Source: SAR202-VII-2 sp965263165 (GTDB lineage: Bacteria; Chloroflexota; Dehalococcoidia; Lucifugimonadales; SAR202-VII-2). From it: a stretch of 64,000 nt of DNA. The notes under the pieces were generated by a model that saw only the letters and a list, made by a program, of their open reading frames with translations, was not told where the DNA came from and did not search any database. Shown in pieces: positions 34,799 through 43,024 of the stretch. The position numbers were made by a program, and so were the translations under genes. The stretch is taken from contig OZ253584.1 of the NCBI GenBank assembly GCA_965263165.1, positions 1,116,001 to 1,180,000 of the forward strand. The letters run 5' to 3'. Numbering within the stretch: the first letter of the stretch is position 1; each line of letters starts with the position of its first letter.

Positions 34799-36456
34799 GA
34801 GCCTGTCTCAAAAGTAGCCGGCGCCCCTAGTGAGGAGCGGGCGCTAGTGGATAGACTGTCCTCAACGCGTGCTGGTTGGAGGGGCCTATGACGTGGCGAC
34901 CGATGGACCGAGAGCAAGCTTGGCTCTTGCCCCCCTCTCTAGACGATCTGCTCCCCGACGATCACCCTGTGCGCTTTGTTGCGAGCTTCGTCGACGGACT
35001 GACGAAGGAGGAATGGGCCGGATTCGGCGTCAATATGGAGGGCGAGGCGCTGGGCGCCCCCGCCTATCACCCCCGCTCGCTGCTGAGCATTTGGCTGTAT
35101 GGGTTCATGACGGGAGTACGCTCGTCGCGCAAGCTGGAAGCGAGCTGCCGGGACCAGATTCCCTTCCTCTGGCTGACCGGCTGGCAGCGCCCGGACCACA
35201 ACACCCTCTGGCGATTCTACAAGGCCCATCGCGTCAAGCTCCGGGGACTGCTGCGGCTAACGGTGCGAGCCGCCGTCCGCCTCGACCTGATCGACTGGGC
35301 GGTACAGGCCGTGGATGGCACGAAGGTGCAGGCCAACGCGTCGCCGTCGCGGACCTACGACGCCCAGGAGCTGGAGCGGCTCTTGGAGCGCACGGCCCAG
35401 GCCATCGCCGACTTGGAAGCGCAGAACGAGCGCAGGGACGACTTGGCCCCGCCGCGCCTGCCGCCCGAACTGCGCAAAGCCGAGCAGCGGCGCAAGCGCG
35501 TGTTGGCCGCGAGACGGGAGATGGAGGAAGAGGGGCCCCGCCACGCCAACCTGACCGACCCGGAGGCGCGGCTCATGCGCAGCCGCGGCGCCTACGTCAC
35601 CGGGTACAACGCCCAAGCCATGGCCGTCCCAGTGAGCCATGGCGACGGCGCCGGCGGCGGGCTGTTGATCACCGCTGCGGAGGTGACCCAGGACCAAGCG
35701 GACAACGCGCAACTGCTGCCCCTCATCGCCGCTGCGGCCGAGTCCGCCGAACGGACTCCGGCGCTTACCTTGGCCGACGCCGGGTACTTCTCCGGGGCCA
35801 ACCTAGCGGCGTGCGCGTTACACGATACACCGGTGGCCATGCCCGAACCCCGTTCCCACACCGCCCATCCCTACCATTACCGCCACTTCACCTACGACCC
35901 CGCCGCCGACCGCTACCAGTGCCCCGAGGGCCGCTACCTCACCTTCCGCCGCAGCAAAACAAAGACGGGTCATGCACCCGTCCGCCTCTACCAGGCCAGC
36001 GGGGCCACATGCCGCGCCTGTCCCGCCTTCGGCCTCTGCACGACGATCAAGAAAGGTCGCCGGATCGAGGTATCGCTCCACGATGCTGCGCTCCAGTCCC
36101 ACCGCCACTGGATGGAGACGCCGGAGACCCGGGCCGCCTACCGCCTGCGCAAACAGCTCGTGGAGCCGGTGTTCGGCATCGTGAAGGAGCAACAGGGGGC
36201 GCGCCGCTTCCTGTTGCGCGGGATCGAGGCCGTCCGCAGCGAGTGGTCGCTGCTGGCGGTGGCGTTCAACCTTCGCACCCTGCAGAAGGCCTGGAGGCGG
36301 TCCTTCTTCGGCCTCACCCGTCGTGGCCGGGCACTCAGCCGGGCCCTCAGCCTGTGGCCCTCACCCTCGGATACCCTGCTCGCCTGTCCAACCCACACAC
36401 CAGTCCTGCACAGACCCGCGCACATCGAGACCTTCGCTCTCTTGTGAGACAGGCTC
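34799..36456 (+). mobile_element. IS1182-type insertion sequence, complete
   Basis: 1658 bp. The terminal inverted repeats begin GAGCCTGTCTCA at both ends and match at 15 of the first 16 positions. AGGG is duplicated at 34795-34798 and 36457-36460. One transposase gene fills it and ends inside the right inverted repeat. Confidence 0.9.
34888..36447 (+). CDS. IS1182-family transposase
   Basis: 519 residues from the ATG at 34888, with GGAGGGG upstream. The N-terminus LLPPSLDDLLPDDHPVRFV is the conserved DUF772 region, followed by WLYGFMTGVRSSRKLEASCR and WLTGWQRPDHNTLWRFYK. The central part has AVQAVDGTKVQANASPSRT (first catalytic Asp) and ALTLADAGYFSGANL (second). The C-terminus LVEPVFGIVKEQQGARRFLLRG carries the catalytic Glu. 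The inserted region (RRDDLAPPRLPPELRKAEQR) is typical of the family. No frameshift is visible. Confidence 0.94.
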   Translation: MTWRPMDREQAWLLPPSLDDLLPDDHPVRFVASFVDGLTKEEWAGFGVNMEGEALGAPAYHPRSLLSIWLYGFMTGVRSSRKLEASCRDQIPFLWLTGWQRPDHNTLWRFYKAHRVKLRGLLRLTVRAAVRLDLIDWAVQAVDGTKVQANASPSRTYDAQELERLLERTAQAIADLEAQNERRDDLAPPRLPPELRKAEQRRKRVLAARREMEEEGPRHANLTDPEARLMRSRGAYVTGYNAQAMAVPVSHGDGAGGGLLITAAEVTQDQADNAQLLPLIAAAAESAERTPALTLADAGYFSGANLAACALHDTPVAMPEPRSHTAHPYHYRHFTYDPAADRYQCPEGRYLTFRRSKTKTGHAPVRLYQASGATCRACPAFGLCTTIKKGRRIEVSLHDAALQSHRHWMETPETRAAYRLRKQLVEPVFGIVKEQQGARRFLLRGIEAVRSEWSLLAVAFNLRTLQKAWRRSFFGLTRRGRALSRALSLWPSPSDTLLACPTHTPVLHRPAHIETFALL

Positions 36457-36505
36457 AGGGGTTCCCCTCCCCCCTCTTAGCGTTCGCATGGTGTATATTT
36501 TCCCC

Positions 36506-36646
36506 ATGCCCAACACCCTGTACTACGGCGACAACCTCGACATCCTCCGCGAGCACGTGCCCGACGAGTCGGTGGACCTGGTCTACCTGGACCCGCCTCA
36601 ACTACACGCGCATCACGCTGGCCCTTATCACCCACGCCAGCAGTAG
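36506..36646 (+). pseudogene. Truncated DNA methyltransferase, N-terminal stub
   Basis: 46 codons: MPNTLYYGDNLDILREHVP, then ESVDLVYLDPP, is the N-terminus of a type II N4/N6 DNA methyltransferase, ending exactly in motif IV (DPP); Tyr is replaced by unrelated sequence. The rest of the enzyme is absent. A TATATT element lies just upstream. It follows the IS1182-type element closely, which may have caused or tolerated the deletion. Confidence 0.72.
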
Positions 36647-36714
36647 CCTCACGCACAAGGACTTCAATCTGGCCAGGCAGATCTCGGCCCTCGGCGCAAA
36701 CTCCTCACGGGGTG

Positions 36715-36743
36715 TTGACACAAGTGTTCTATTGCTGTAGTCT
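36715..36743 (+). promoter_or_regulatory. Promoter of the HD/YwgA-like cassette
   Basis: TTGACA (36715-36720), 17 bases, TAGTCT (36738-36743). GGAGG lies 8 bases ahead of the first ATG (36772). Confidence 0.7.
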
Positions 36744-36771
36744 TGACTCCTAGCGTGACCGCGGAGGGCTG

Positions 36772-38025
36772 ATGGCACCCACGCGGGAATACCGCGACCC
36801 GCTCTATGGGCTCATCGAAGTAGATGAGTTGGAGCAGCGTATCATCGAGACCCCTGCGTTCCAGAGACTCCGTGGCATCGTCCAGCTGGGTACAACACCT
36901 CTCGTCTATCCCTCAGGCAATCATACCAGATTCGAACACGCTCTTGGCACGATGGATACCTCCAGTGAGTTGTACGATCGACTCACCCGCAGACAAGATA
37001 CTCTTCGCGTTCTAGGCTGGAACAGTGATACTCGCGAACTCAATAGACGGCTGCTACGGTTGGCAGCTCTTTTACACGATATTGGGCACGCACCATTTTC
37101 CCACGCTACAGAAGAATTATTTCCTAACTCCAAGGAGCATGAAGATTATAGCTACGACCTTATAACCCAACTGGAGATAGGCGATGCCATAGATCAGACA
37201 TTGGGTGCCGGATCGAAGGACCGAGTAGCAGGCATTGCCATTAACAAAGCTCAGACGGCAGACGACAGCTTCCTATCAGAGCTACTGGCAGGCGACATAG
37301 GGACGGACCGTGTTGATTATCTCGCTAGAGACTCCCATCATCTAGGGGTTGCGTACGGAACATTCGATCGGCATCGCCTGTTCAACACGCTCCATGTACG
37401 ACGCAACGAGACAACACAGGGTCCCGAATTGGCAATCACCGAGGGGGGGCTGCACGCGGTGGAAGGCTTCCTCCTCGCCCGGTACTTCATGTTCGTTGAT
37501 GTCTACTTCCACCGTACGCGCCGCATTCTGGACATCCACCTTACCGAATTCATCTGCGATCTTCTCCCTAGCAACACCTACCCCGCCACGGTTGAGGAGT
37601 TTCTCAAGTGGGACGATACCGCCATTCTTCGGGCCCTCCAGGAGCGTCGCTCGGAGTCGCTCGCGCGGCGCGTCATAGCACGAGAGTTCTTTCGTGAATG
37701 CTACTCCACGGTTGATCATCCCGAAAGAGCCGCGTTGGTTGGATTTAAATTGCTGTCGGAAGCCATTCGCGATAAGTTCGGCGATGACAATCTCCGCTTC
37801 GACTCCGCCGAGAAGGCTCCGTATCGCTATAATACTCCGCCGATCCTTGTTTCAACGAGTGCGGGATTTAGCTCGCTAGTCAACTGTTCTCCTCTAATCC
37901 AGAATCTGAACCGCATTAGGAAAAACCGCATCTATGTAAAAAATGATCTCCGGCAAGAAGCACAGAAATTCTGCCAGAAATGGTGGAAGGCCAATGTTGA
38001 TGACATACTCTTGGGGGTGACGTGA
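36772..38025 (+). CDS. HD-domain phosphohydrolase (YwfO/dGTPase-like)
   Basis: 417 residues. The metal site is complete: His in HTRFEHALGT (about residue 56), His-Asp in ALLHDIGHAPFSH (about 102-103), and Asp in GDIGTDRVDYLARDS (about 179). This resembles the SAMHD1/YwfO/dGTPase group that hydrolyses dNTPs. The N-terminal EYRDPLYGLIEVDELEQRIIETPAFQRLRGI is the family opening. Codon use and base composition are visibly more AT-rich than the housekeeping genes. A dedicated promoter and GGAGG precede it. The second gene overlaps its stop. Confidence 0.88.
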   Translation: MAPTREYRDPLYGLIEVDELEQRIIETPAFQRLRGIVQLGTTPLVYPSGNHTRFEHALGTMDTSSELYDRLTRRQDTLRVLGWNSDTRELNRRLLRLAALLHDIGHAPFSHATEELFPNSKEHEDYSYDLITQLEIGDAIDQTLGAGSKDRVAGIAINKAQTADDSFLSELLAGDIGTDRVDYLARDSHHLGVAYGTFDRHRLFNTLHVRRNETTQGPELAITEGGLHAVEGFLLARYFMFVDVYFHRTRRILDIHLTEFICDLLPSNTYPATVEEFLKWDDTAILRALQERRSESLARRVIAREFFRECYSTVDHPERAALVGFKLLSEAIRDKFGDDNLRFDSAEKAPYRYNTPPILVSTSAGFSSLVNCSPLIQNLNRIRKNRIYVKNDLRQEAQKFCQKWWKANVDDILLGVT

Positions 38026-38570
38026 TGGAGTTCATTGAACGGCTGGGTACTCTCACCCTGATCGTTGACCTAGCAGAAAGACGCTCTGTGTCCGTCGGTC
38101 ACACGCTGATGCAGAAGCTGGTCTATCTTCTCCAAGAGGCGCTTAACCAGGAGTTGGGATACCGGTTTCGCCTATATCACTATGGTCCTTACTGTGAAGA
38201 CGTCTGGGCCGACCTGCAGACCTTGGACAATATGGGAGCTCTATCTGTCTCCACCTCGCTAGACGGGTATGGCTTTGTAATCAAAACCAAGGACCGCGCT
38301 CAGAGATTCCTCGAGGCGGCGGATGCTGTCGCCCCCAAGCAACAGATCCAAGAGCTCCTGGAAGAGCTTAGTGGCCAGCGTGTGACTCAACTCGAGCTCG
38401 TCGCCACCACTCACTTCGTGCACACAGAGTTGAGGCGGAGAGACCAATTGGCAAATGTTACGGATGTTTCTCGCCGTGTACGAGACCTAAAGCCCCACTT
38501 CAGCGATGAACAAGTCGTTGAGGCGTTCGATCTTCTAACCCAGAAGGAATGGCTGGGATTGGACACCTAG
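38025..38570 (+). CDS. YwgA-like / Panacea-like partner of the HD protein
   Basis: About 181 residues. The start is ATG at 38025 (or GTG at 38022), overlapping the HD gene stop in GTGATG. The region VGHTLMQKLVYLLQEALNQELGYRFRLYHYGPYCEDVWADLQTL resembles YwgA and the SocA/Panacea fold (YxKLxYLxQ...YGPYxxxV). The C-terminal third is helical (QLELVATTHFVHTELRRRDQ). In Bacillus subtilis ywgA is next to ywfO, the same pairing. Panacea-domain proteins often act as antitoxins, so the pair may be a toxin-antitoxin or phage-defence module; this is inference. Confidence 0.7.
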   Translation: MEFIERLGTLTLIVDLAERRSVSVGHTLMQKLVYLLQEALNQELGYRFRLYHYGPYCEDVWADLQTLDNMGALSVSTSLDGYGFVIKTKDRAQRFLEAADAVAPKQQIQELLEELSGQRVTQLELVATTHFVHTELRRRDQLANVTDVSRRVRDLKPHFSDEQVVEAFDLLTQKEWLGLDT

Positions 38571-38584
38571 GCTGCCAAGGGGAC

Positions 38585-38719
38585 ATGAAGAGGGTGGAGC
38601 CGTGCTCGCTGCGCAGGACGCGCGGCGGAGATGTTGTGCTGTACGCCTGCGAAGCCTACACCTCCGAGTACCTTACCATTCCGACCAGTCGGCTTTCGGA
38701 GGATGAGGTCACGCAATAG
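38585..38719 (+). CDS. Small ORF or remnant, function unknown
   Basis: 44 codons starting MKRVEPCSLRRTRGGDVVLY, ending TSRLSEDEVTQ. It reads like real protein but has no recognised family. It follows the cassette by 14 bases. It may be a truncated gene. Confidence 0.3.
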   Translation: MKRVEPCSLRRTRGGDVVLYACEAYTSEYLTIPTSRLSEDEVTQ

Positions 38720-39036
38720 ACATTCCTCCCGAAGTACGCCAATGAGCTGCTGCCGCCTAGCAGCTAAGATGAACGTTCCAGCCAAGCAGCTAGAAGGGCT
38801 TGGGGAGTATGCCCTTCCAGCGTCTGCGGAGCGGAGTTGCAGGCTACAGACTCAGCCACATCCCGAAGATGGTACTGCCTACCGTCAACTTAGGCCCCCC
38901 GGGGGACTCTTCATGTGTCGGCGGGTGCGCCACAACGGTGGCAGCCTCTCTTCCTGCCCCCGACTACGGAGACCTTTGCGTAACCAAGGCAGGTGGGGCG
39001 AGAATGTAGCCATCCGAGGAAGTCCGGAGAGTACAG
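38720..39036. other. Left flank of the IS5-type transposase gene
   Basis: CCTGCCCCCGACTACGGAGACCTTTG (about 38955) is nearly an inverted copy of CAAAGGTCTCCGACTACGGGGGCAGG at 40148-40173 across the transposase. These may be the element's ends or two opposed B-unit starts. The central six bases are inverted between the copies, so the exact ends remain unresolved. Confidence 0.45.
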
Positions 39037-40011
39037 ATGCATCGTCAGATGGGTCAGACGTCACTAGCAGAATCGCTGTTGCCGCAGTCGCTTGGAAGAA
39101 ACGAGCGTCTGGAGCGAATCGGCGAGGAGGTGGACTGGGAACGATTCGCCTTTCTGGTGGGGGGAGTCTACTCGGCCGATGAAGGGAGACCCAGTTATCC
39201 TCCGTTGATGATGGTCAAGGTACTGCTGCTGGAGCAGTGGTACAACCTGTCTGACCCGCAGATGGAAGAGGCACTCGGAGACCGCATATCGTTCCGTCGC
39301 TTTGTGGGGCTTGGGCTTCAGGACGAGACCCCTGACTACTCGACGATCAGCCGCTTTCGGACCGAGCTGGTCAAGCATGGGCTGAGTGAGGAGCTTTTCA
39401 AGGAGCTGGAAGTCCAACTGGACAAGCGCGGACTGGTATTGAAGGAGGGGACGTTGATGGACGCCACGCTGGTAGAGGCCCAAGTGCGTCGTCCACCCCT
39501 CGCTGCGGGACGTGGCGCCAAGAGTGCTACCGACCCCGATGCTGACTGGACGCGCCACCGTGGGAGTCGGGCGCACTTCGGCTACAAGGTGCATCTGGGT
39601 GTGGATGCAGGGACGGGGCTGGTGCGCAAGGGGATGCTGACGCCGGCCAAGGTCTATGAGAGCGAGGTGGCCGATGCGCTGGTGAGCGGTGACGAGGTGG
39701 CGGTGTACGGTGACCGCGCCTATGAGTCCAACAGGCGGCGTCGGTGGCTCACGTCTCATGGGATCAACGATCGGATCATGCACCGTTCCCACAAGCATCA
39801 ACCGGAGTTACCGCATTGGCAGAAGCGACGCAACGCGTTGATACGTCCGCGGCGGGCGTTGGTGGAGAAGGTCTTCGGCACCCTCAAGCGCAGCTACGGC
39901 TATAGCCGTGTCCGCTACCGGGGTTTGGGACGCAACGCCGTGGAGATGTGGTTCAAGCTGATGGCCTACAACTTGCGGAGGATGACCAAGTTGGCTGATT
40001 GCGCTGCCTGA
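39037..40011 (+). CDS. IS5-family transposase
   Basis: 324 residues. The N-terminal DUF772-like part is GVYSADEGRPSYPPLMMVKVLLLEQWYNLSDPQMEEAL, and the DDE sites are EGTLMDATLVEAQ, VAVYGDRAYESN and VEKVFGTLKRSYGYSRVRYRG. FRRFVGLGLQDETPDYSTISRFR is the typical linker. The frame is intact, so it may be active. It sits immediately left of the second A/B repeat locus. Confidence 0.92.
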   Translation: MHRQMGQTSLAESLLPQSLGRNERLERIGEEVDWERFAFLVGGVYSADEGRPSYPPLMMVKVLLLEQWYNLSDPQMEEALGDRISFRRFVGLGLQDETPDYSTISRFRTELVKHGLSEELFKELEVQLDKRGLVLKEGTLMDATLVEAQVRRPPLAAGRGAKSATDPDADWTRHRGSRAHFGYKVHLGVDAGTGLVRKGMLTPAKVYESEVADALVSGDEVAVYGDRAYESNRRRRWLTSHGINDRIMHRSHKHQPELPHWQKRRNALIRPRRALVEKVFGTLKRSYGYSRVRYRGLGRNAVEMWFKLMAYNLRRMTKLADCAA

Positions 40012-40321
40012 ACCACTGTGTAGGAGCAGTCCCGGGGGAGCCGCCACACCGGGACGCGCAGTGGGTGGCCTGAACCGCCCTGGATGCGGTTCCGTGAACT
40101 TCTTTTCCGTGCTGGCGGACCAATCGAAGGCTACACCCAGAGTTGCTCAAAGGTCTCCGACTACGGGGGCAGGTTAGGAAGGAGATCCCAATCCCTGTAC
40201 CCAAAAACGTCGGAGGGTGGATCGGGTGGGACAACGGCGCAGGCCAAGCCGGACCCTTCGCTGAAGGACGACGCAGGCCACAACAAGACCATCCGCCCAG
40301 GAAGAACCCCGCCAACCCCCC

Positions 40322-40350
40322 TTGCAAAATGCGAACGATTGTGCTAGAGT
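40322..40350 (+). promoter_or_regulatory. Promoter of repeat unit A3
   Basis: TTGCAA (40322-40327), 17 bases, TAGAGT (40345-40350), extended -10 TGC. Confidence 0.6.
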
Positions 40351-40509
40351 GCCCCCATAAACCCTGCCGCATACAGGTGGACTGGGGGAATCCATAGCGA
40401 GACCCCCTGGGCAGGAGGGTCTGGGAACGTTCCCCAGGCCCGCATCCACCCGAGGAAGGTTGGGACCCGAGCGCATGCCGTTGTATGGCACAGGCTCCTT
40501 GGAGCCATC

Positions 40510-40605
40510 CGGCTCAGCGACGGATGCGCGACGGCTAACGACGGATCCGCGACGGATGCGCGACGGCTTAACGACGGGTAAACGACGGATAGACGACGGC
40601 TCCGT
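40510..40605 (+). repeat. 11-bp short tandem repeats in unit A3
   Basis: About eight units with the minus-strand core ATCCGTCGCG / AGCCGTCGTT, different in sequence from the A1/A2 arrays (GTTAC core) but in the same place. The core has been replaced across the whole array, as expected from concerted evolution. Confidence 0.75.
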
Positions 40606-40903
40606 GCCTGAAACCCCGAAATTCGGCTGAAAAACTTAACAACATACAATCAAAGACTGTCCCCGTACCCGTACCCGGGGGCAGGCTGGGAAGCGTCCCG
40701 ATGCGCCAACGCAAGCTCGCGACCGACGCCGCGCAGGGTGCAGGGGGCGCAGCCCCCGCCGGGGGTACAGGGGGAGTCCCCCTGTACCCCAAAACGTTGG
40801 AGGGTGGGCAGGTGGGACAACGGCGTAGGCCAAAGCAGACCCTCCGCCGAAGGAGGGCGCAAGCCAAAACAAATCCATCCGCCCAGGTTATGCCCCACCC
40901 CCA

Positions 40904-40932
40904 TTGCGAAATCAGAACAAATGTGCTATAGT
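40904..40932 (+). promoter_or_regulatory. Promoter of repeat unit A4
   Basis: TTGCGA (40904-40909), 17 bases, TATAGT (40927-40932), extended -10 TGC. GGGCC-ACC-GGCCC follows about 10 bases later. Confidence 0.65.
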
Positions 40933-41144
40933 ACCCATGAAATGGGCCACCGGCCCGCTTCTCTTCCTTGGAGCCTGCCGCATACATCTTGGACAGGGGG
41001 CTAACCATAGAGAAGCCTCCTGTGGCGGCGCATCTGGGAAACGTCCCTCAGACCCACGACCGTCCGAAGAAAGGCGAGACCAGTGCCAATGCCGTTTCCA
41101 GACAAGCCCCTTGCAGCCGCGCGGCTCCGCCGCGGTTCGCTGCG

Positions 41145-41225
41145 CTTCAGCGACAACTGCACGACGGTCCATCACAGCTCGCTGACGGCTCCTGACGCCT
41201 TGGTGACGCCATTGTGACGGCTCCG
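41145..41225 (+). repeat. Degenerate short tandem repeats in unit A4
   Basis: About seven units with minus-strand core GAGCCGTCAC / AAGGCGTCAG, 10-12 bp, less regular than the other arrays. Confidence 0.6.
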
Positions 41226-41439
41226 TGCCTGGAAACCCCCGAAATCCGGCAGAGAAATATTACACATACAATCAAAGGAACAACATTCAATCAAAGGCGG
41301 CGCCGCATCTGTCCCCAAAGGCCCTACCCCGGGAACTGCCGGCGGCGGGCGGCCCACTCCACCACGTCCCTTGCGCGGGACGGGTCGAAGCTTTCCTCCA
41401 CCCACGTGAAGATGGAGACCGTGGACGGACGCTTCCGCC

Positions 41440-42351
41440 CTACTCCTCTCCCCGCGCTCGCACCTCTATCCCCGCCGCCTCTTCCTGCAGCTTGAACAGC
41501 GATGCCGTGCTCTCCTTCCCCCAGCCGCGGTTGATGGCATGGATCATCGCCTGCTCCACCAGGGCGTGGATCGGCATGGGGACGTTGTATTGGCGGGCCA
41601 CCTCCGTGGCCAGCCCAACATCCTTCCTTGATAGGTTTATGTCGAACCCGGAGGGCGCCGCGAAGTCGCCTGGGAAAATGACCTTGTCGAAGGTGCGCTG
41701 AAGCTGGTGCAGCATCACGTCCAGACCGTAGCGCATGCACTCCCATAGCAGCTCAGGGTCTGCGCCTGCTTTCGTTCCGAGCACCATTCCCTCGCCGATG
41801 GCGAGGCCGAATCCTCTCCGCACCATGTTGTGGGCAAGCTTGATTACGGTGCCGGATCCCAGGGGGCCGCAAAAGACGACCCTGTCGGCGAAGGCGTCCA
41901 GCAGCGGCTTGGCGGACTCGAAAGTCTCGGGGTCTCCGGAAGGCATCAGTTGGAGGTTGTTGTTGGACACGCCCTCCGTCCCAACGATGATCGGCGCGTC
42001 CAACACCTGCGCGCCTCTGAGCCTGAACTCGCCCTCGATGCGGCGGATGAGGTCTGGATGGCTGCTGGACAGATCGACGTAGATGGTCCCGCTGTGTATC
42101 CCGTGCAGCAGGCCGTTTGGACCAAGCGCCACCTCTTCGACCTCCCGGTGGCTGGGGAGCGACGTGAGCACGAACTGGCTGTCCCGCGCCACCTCCGCGG
42201 CCGATCCCGCGGCCTTGGCGCCGCCGTCCACAAGGGGTTGCATCGCCTCAGGCGAGATGTCGTGGACCACCATGGGATAGCCCGCTTTCTGAAGGTTTAG
42301 GGCGATGGCCCCGCCTATGGTTCCGAGGCCGATGAATCCTATCGTTTCCAT
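41440..42351 (-). CDS. 3-hydroxyisobutyrate dehydrogenase-family oxidoreductase
   Basis: 303 residues of the beta-hydroxyacid dehydrogenase family. The cofactor motif is IGFIGLGTIGGAIALNLQKAGYPMVVHDIS, YVDLSSSHPDLIRRI matches the substrate loop, and the catalytic Lys is in SGTVIKLAHNMVRRGFGLAIGEGM. The second domain is helical and ends near FKLQEEAAGIEVRARG. It would oxidise a 3-hydroxy acid or reduce tartronate semialdehyde; the specific substrate is unknown. AAGGAGA precedes the ATG. Confidence 0.9.
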   Translation of the reverse strand: METIGFIGLGTIGGAIALNLQKAGYPMVVHDISPEAMQPLVDGGAKAAGSAAEVARDSQFVLTSLPSHREVEEVALGPNGLLHGIHSGTIYVDLSSSHPDLIRRIEGEFRLRGAQVLDAPIIVGTEGVSNNNLQLMPSGDPETFESAKPLLDAFADRVVFCGPLGSGTVIKLAHNMVRRGFGLAIGEGMVLGTKAGADPELLWECMRYGLDVMLHQLQRTFDKVIFPGDFAAPSGFDINLSRKDVGLATEVARQYNVPMPIHALVEQAMIHAINRGWGKESTASLFKLQEEAAGIEVRARGEE

Positions 42352-42569
42352 GCTCGCGTCTCCTTGGGTGAAATGGGTTCGCCGGGAGATTGAAATGCCC
42401 CCATCCCGGCCCTCCCCCCGAAGGGAGAAAGGATTATTCCCGCCCCATCAGGGGATGGCCAAAGGTGAGGGCAAGGCGCTCGCCGTGGAGGAGCCTGTCC
42501 TGTTCTGGATAGCTTTGGAACGCAGCGGAAGGCGCCTTCGACGGCGGTTGTTGGCTCTTCAGGGGCCGC

Positions 42570-42896
42570 CTAGCCTGGCGACCGGTCTATGTAGACCCAG
42601 CGCTCCTTGAGCATCCCGTCCACGACGCGGAGGACCTCGGCGCCCTTGGGCATCTGGAGGACCACCTTGTCCCCCTCCGCTATGAGGTCGTCGATCTGGA
42701 TATGAAACCCGGCGTGCTCGCGCAGTTTGGTCACTAGGTTGCGCATACCGTCGCGGCCCCGCACCGGCCCGTGGATGCTTGAATTAAACACATCCCGGAA
42801 GTCGGGAGCGAGCAACTCGTCGATCAGGTCCAGGTTGCCCTGATTCTCTACTTCTTCGTAGAAGCGGCGGACGATAGCCTTGTTCTCTTCCAGCAC
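42570..42896 (-). CDS. SnoaL-like protein, internally shortened
   Basis: 108 residues. LEENKAIVRRFYEEVENQGNLDLIDELLAPDFRDVFN is a typical ester-cyclase/SnoaL opening and VVDGMLKERWVYIDRSPG the typical end. The middle, where the family has a TGKP-type loop and several strands, is reduced to DKVVLQMPKGAEVLR, so the cone fold may be incomplete. Family members are usually ~130-150 residues. AGGAGG precedes a GTG start. It lies 128 bases ahead of an amidohydrolase gene. Confidence 0.75.
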   Translation of the reverse strand: MLEENKAIVRRFYEEVENQGNLDLIDELLAPDFRDVFNSSIHGPVRGRDGMRNLVTKLREHAGFHIQIDDLIAEGDKVVLQMPKGAEVLRVVDGMLKERWVYIDRSPG

Positions 42897-43024
42897 GCGT
42901 TTCCTCCTTATCCTGCAATGACGCCGGCCCGCTCACAGTGGAAGGCGCAAGGCCCGCGGGAGAGGGCATCCTGAGCGCGCAGGGAACACAGCGACGTCCT
43001 CAGCGGCCTGCGCTGTCCATGGCC

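Larger units (their letters stand above)
40148..41300 (+). repeat. Second A/B repeat locus: B3-A3-B4-A4
   Basis: Units: B3 (about 40150-40315), A3 (40316-40650), B4 (40651-40890), A4 (40891-41278). A3 and A4 promoters are 582 bases apart. A3 lacks the GGCC hairpin and the GGAGC segment (it jumps from the promoter to CCTGCCGCATAC). Both A units keep the GGCTCCGTGCCTG and GAAATYCGGC tail and end near ACATACAATCAAAG. B4 holds the longest form of the hairpin: a 13-bp perfect stem at 40763-40789 (GGGTACAGGGGGA with a one-base centre). Confidence 0.88.

Noticed and set aside
39010..39036. A GAGGAAGTCCGG string resembling the RNase P RNA core
   Set aside because: The remaining conserved regions of RNase P RNA are absent and the IS5 transposase begins immediately.
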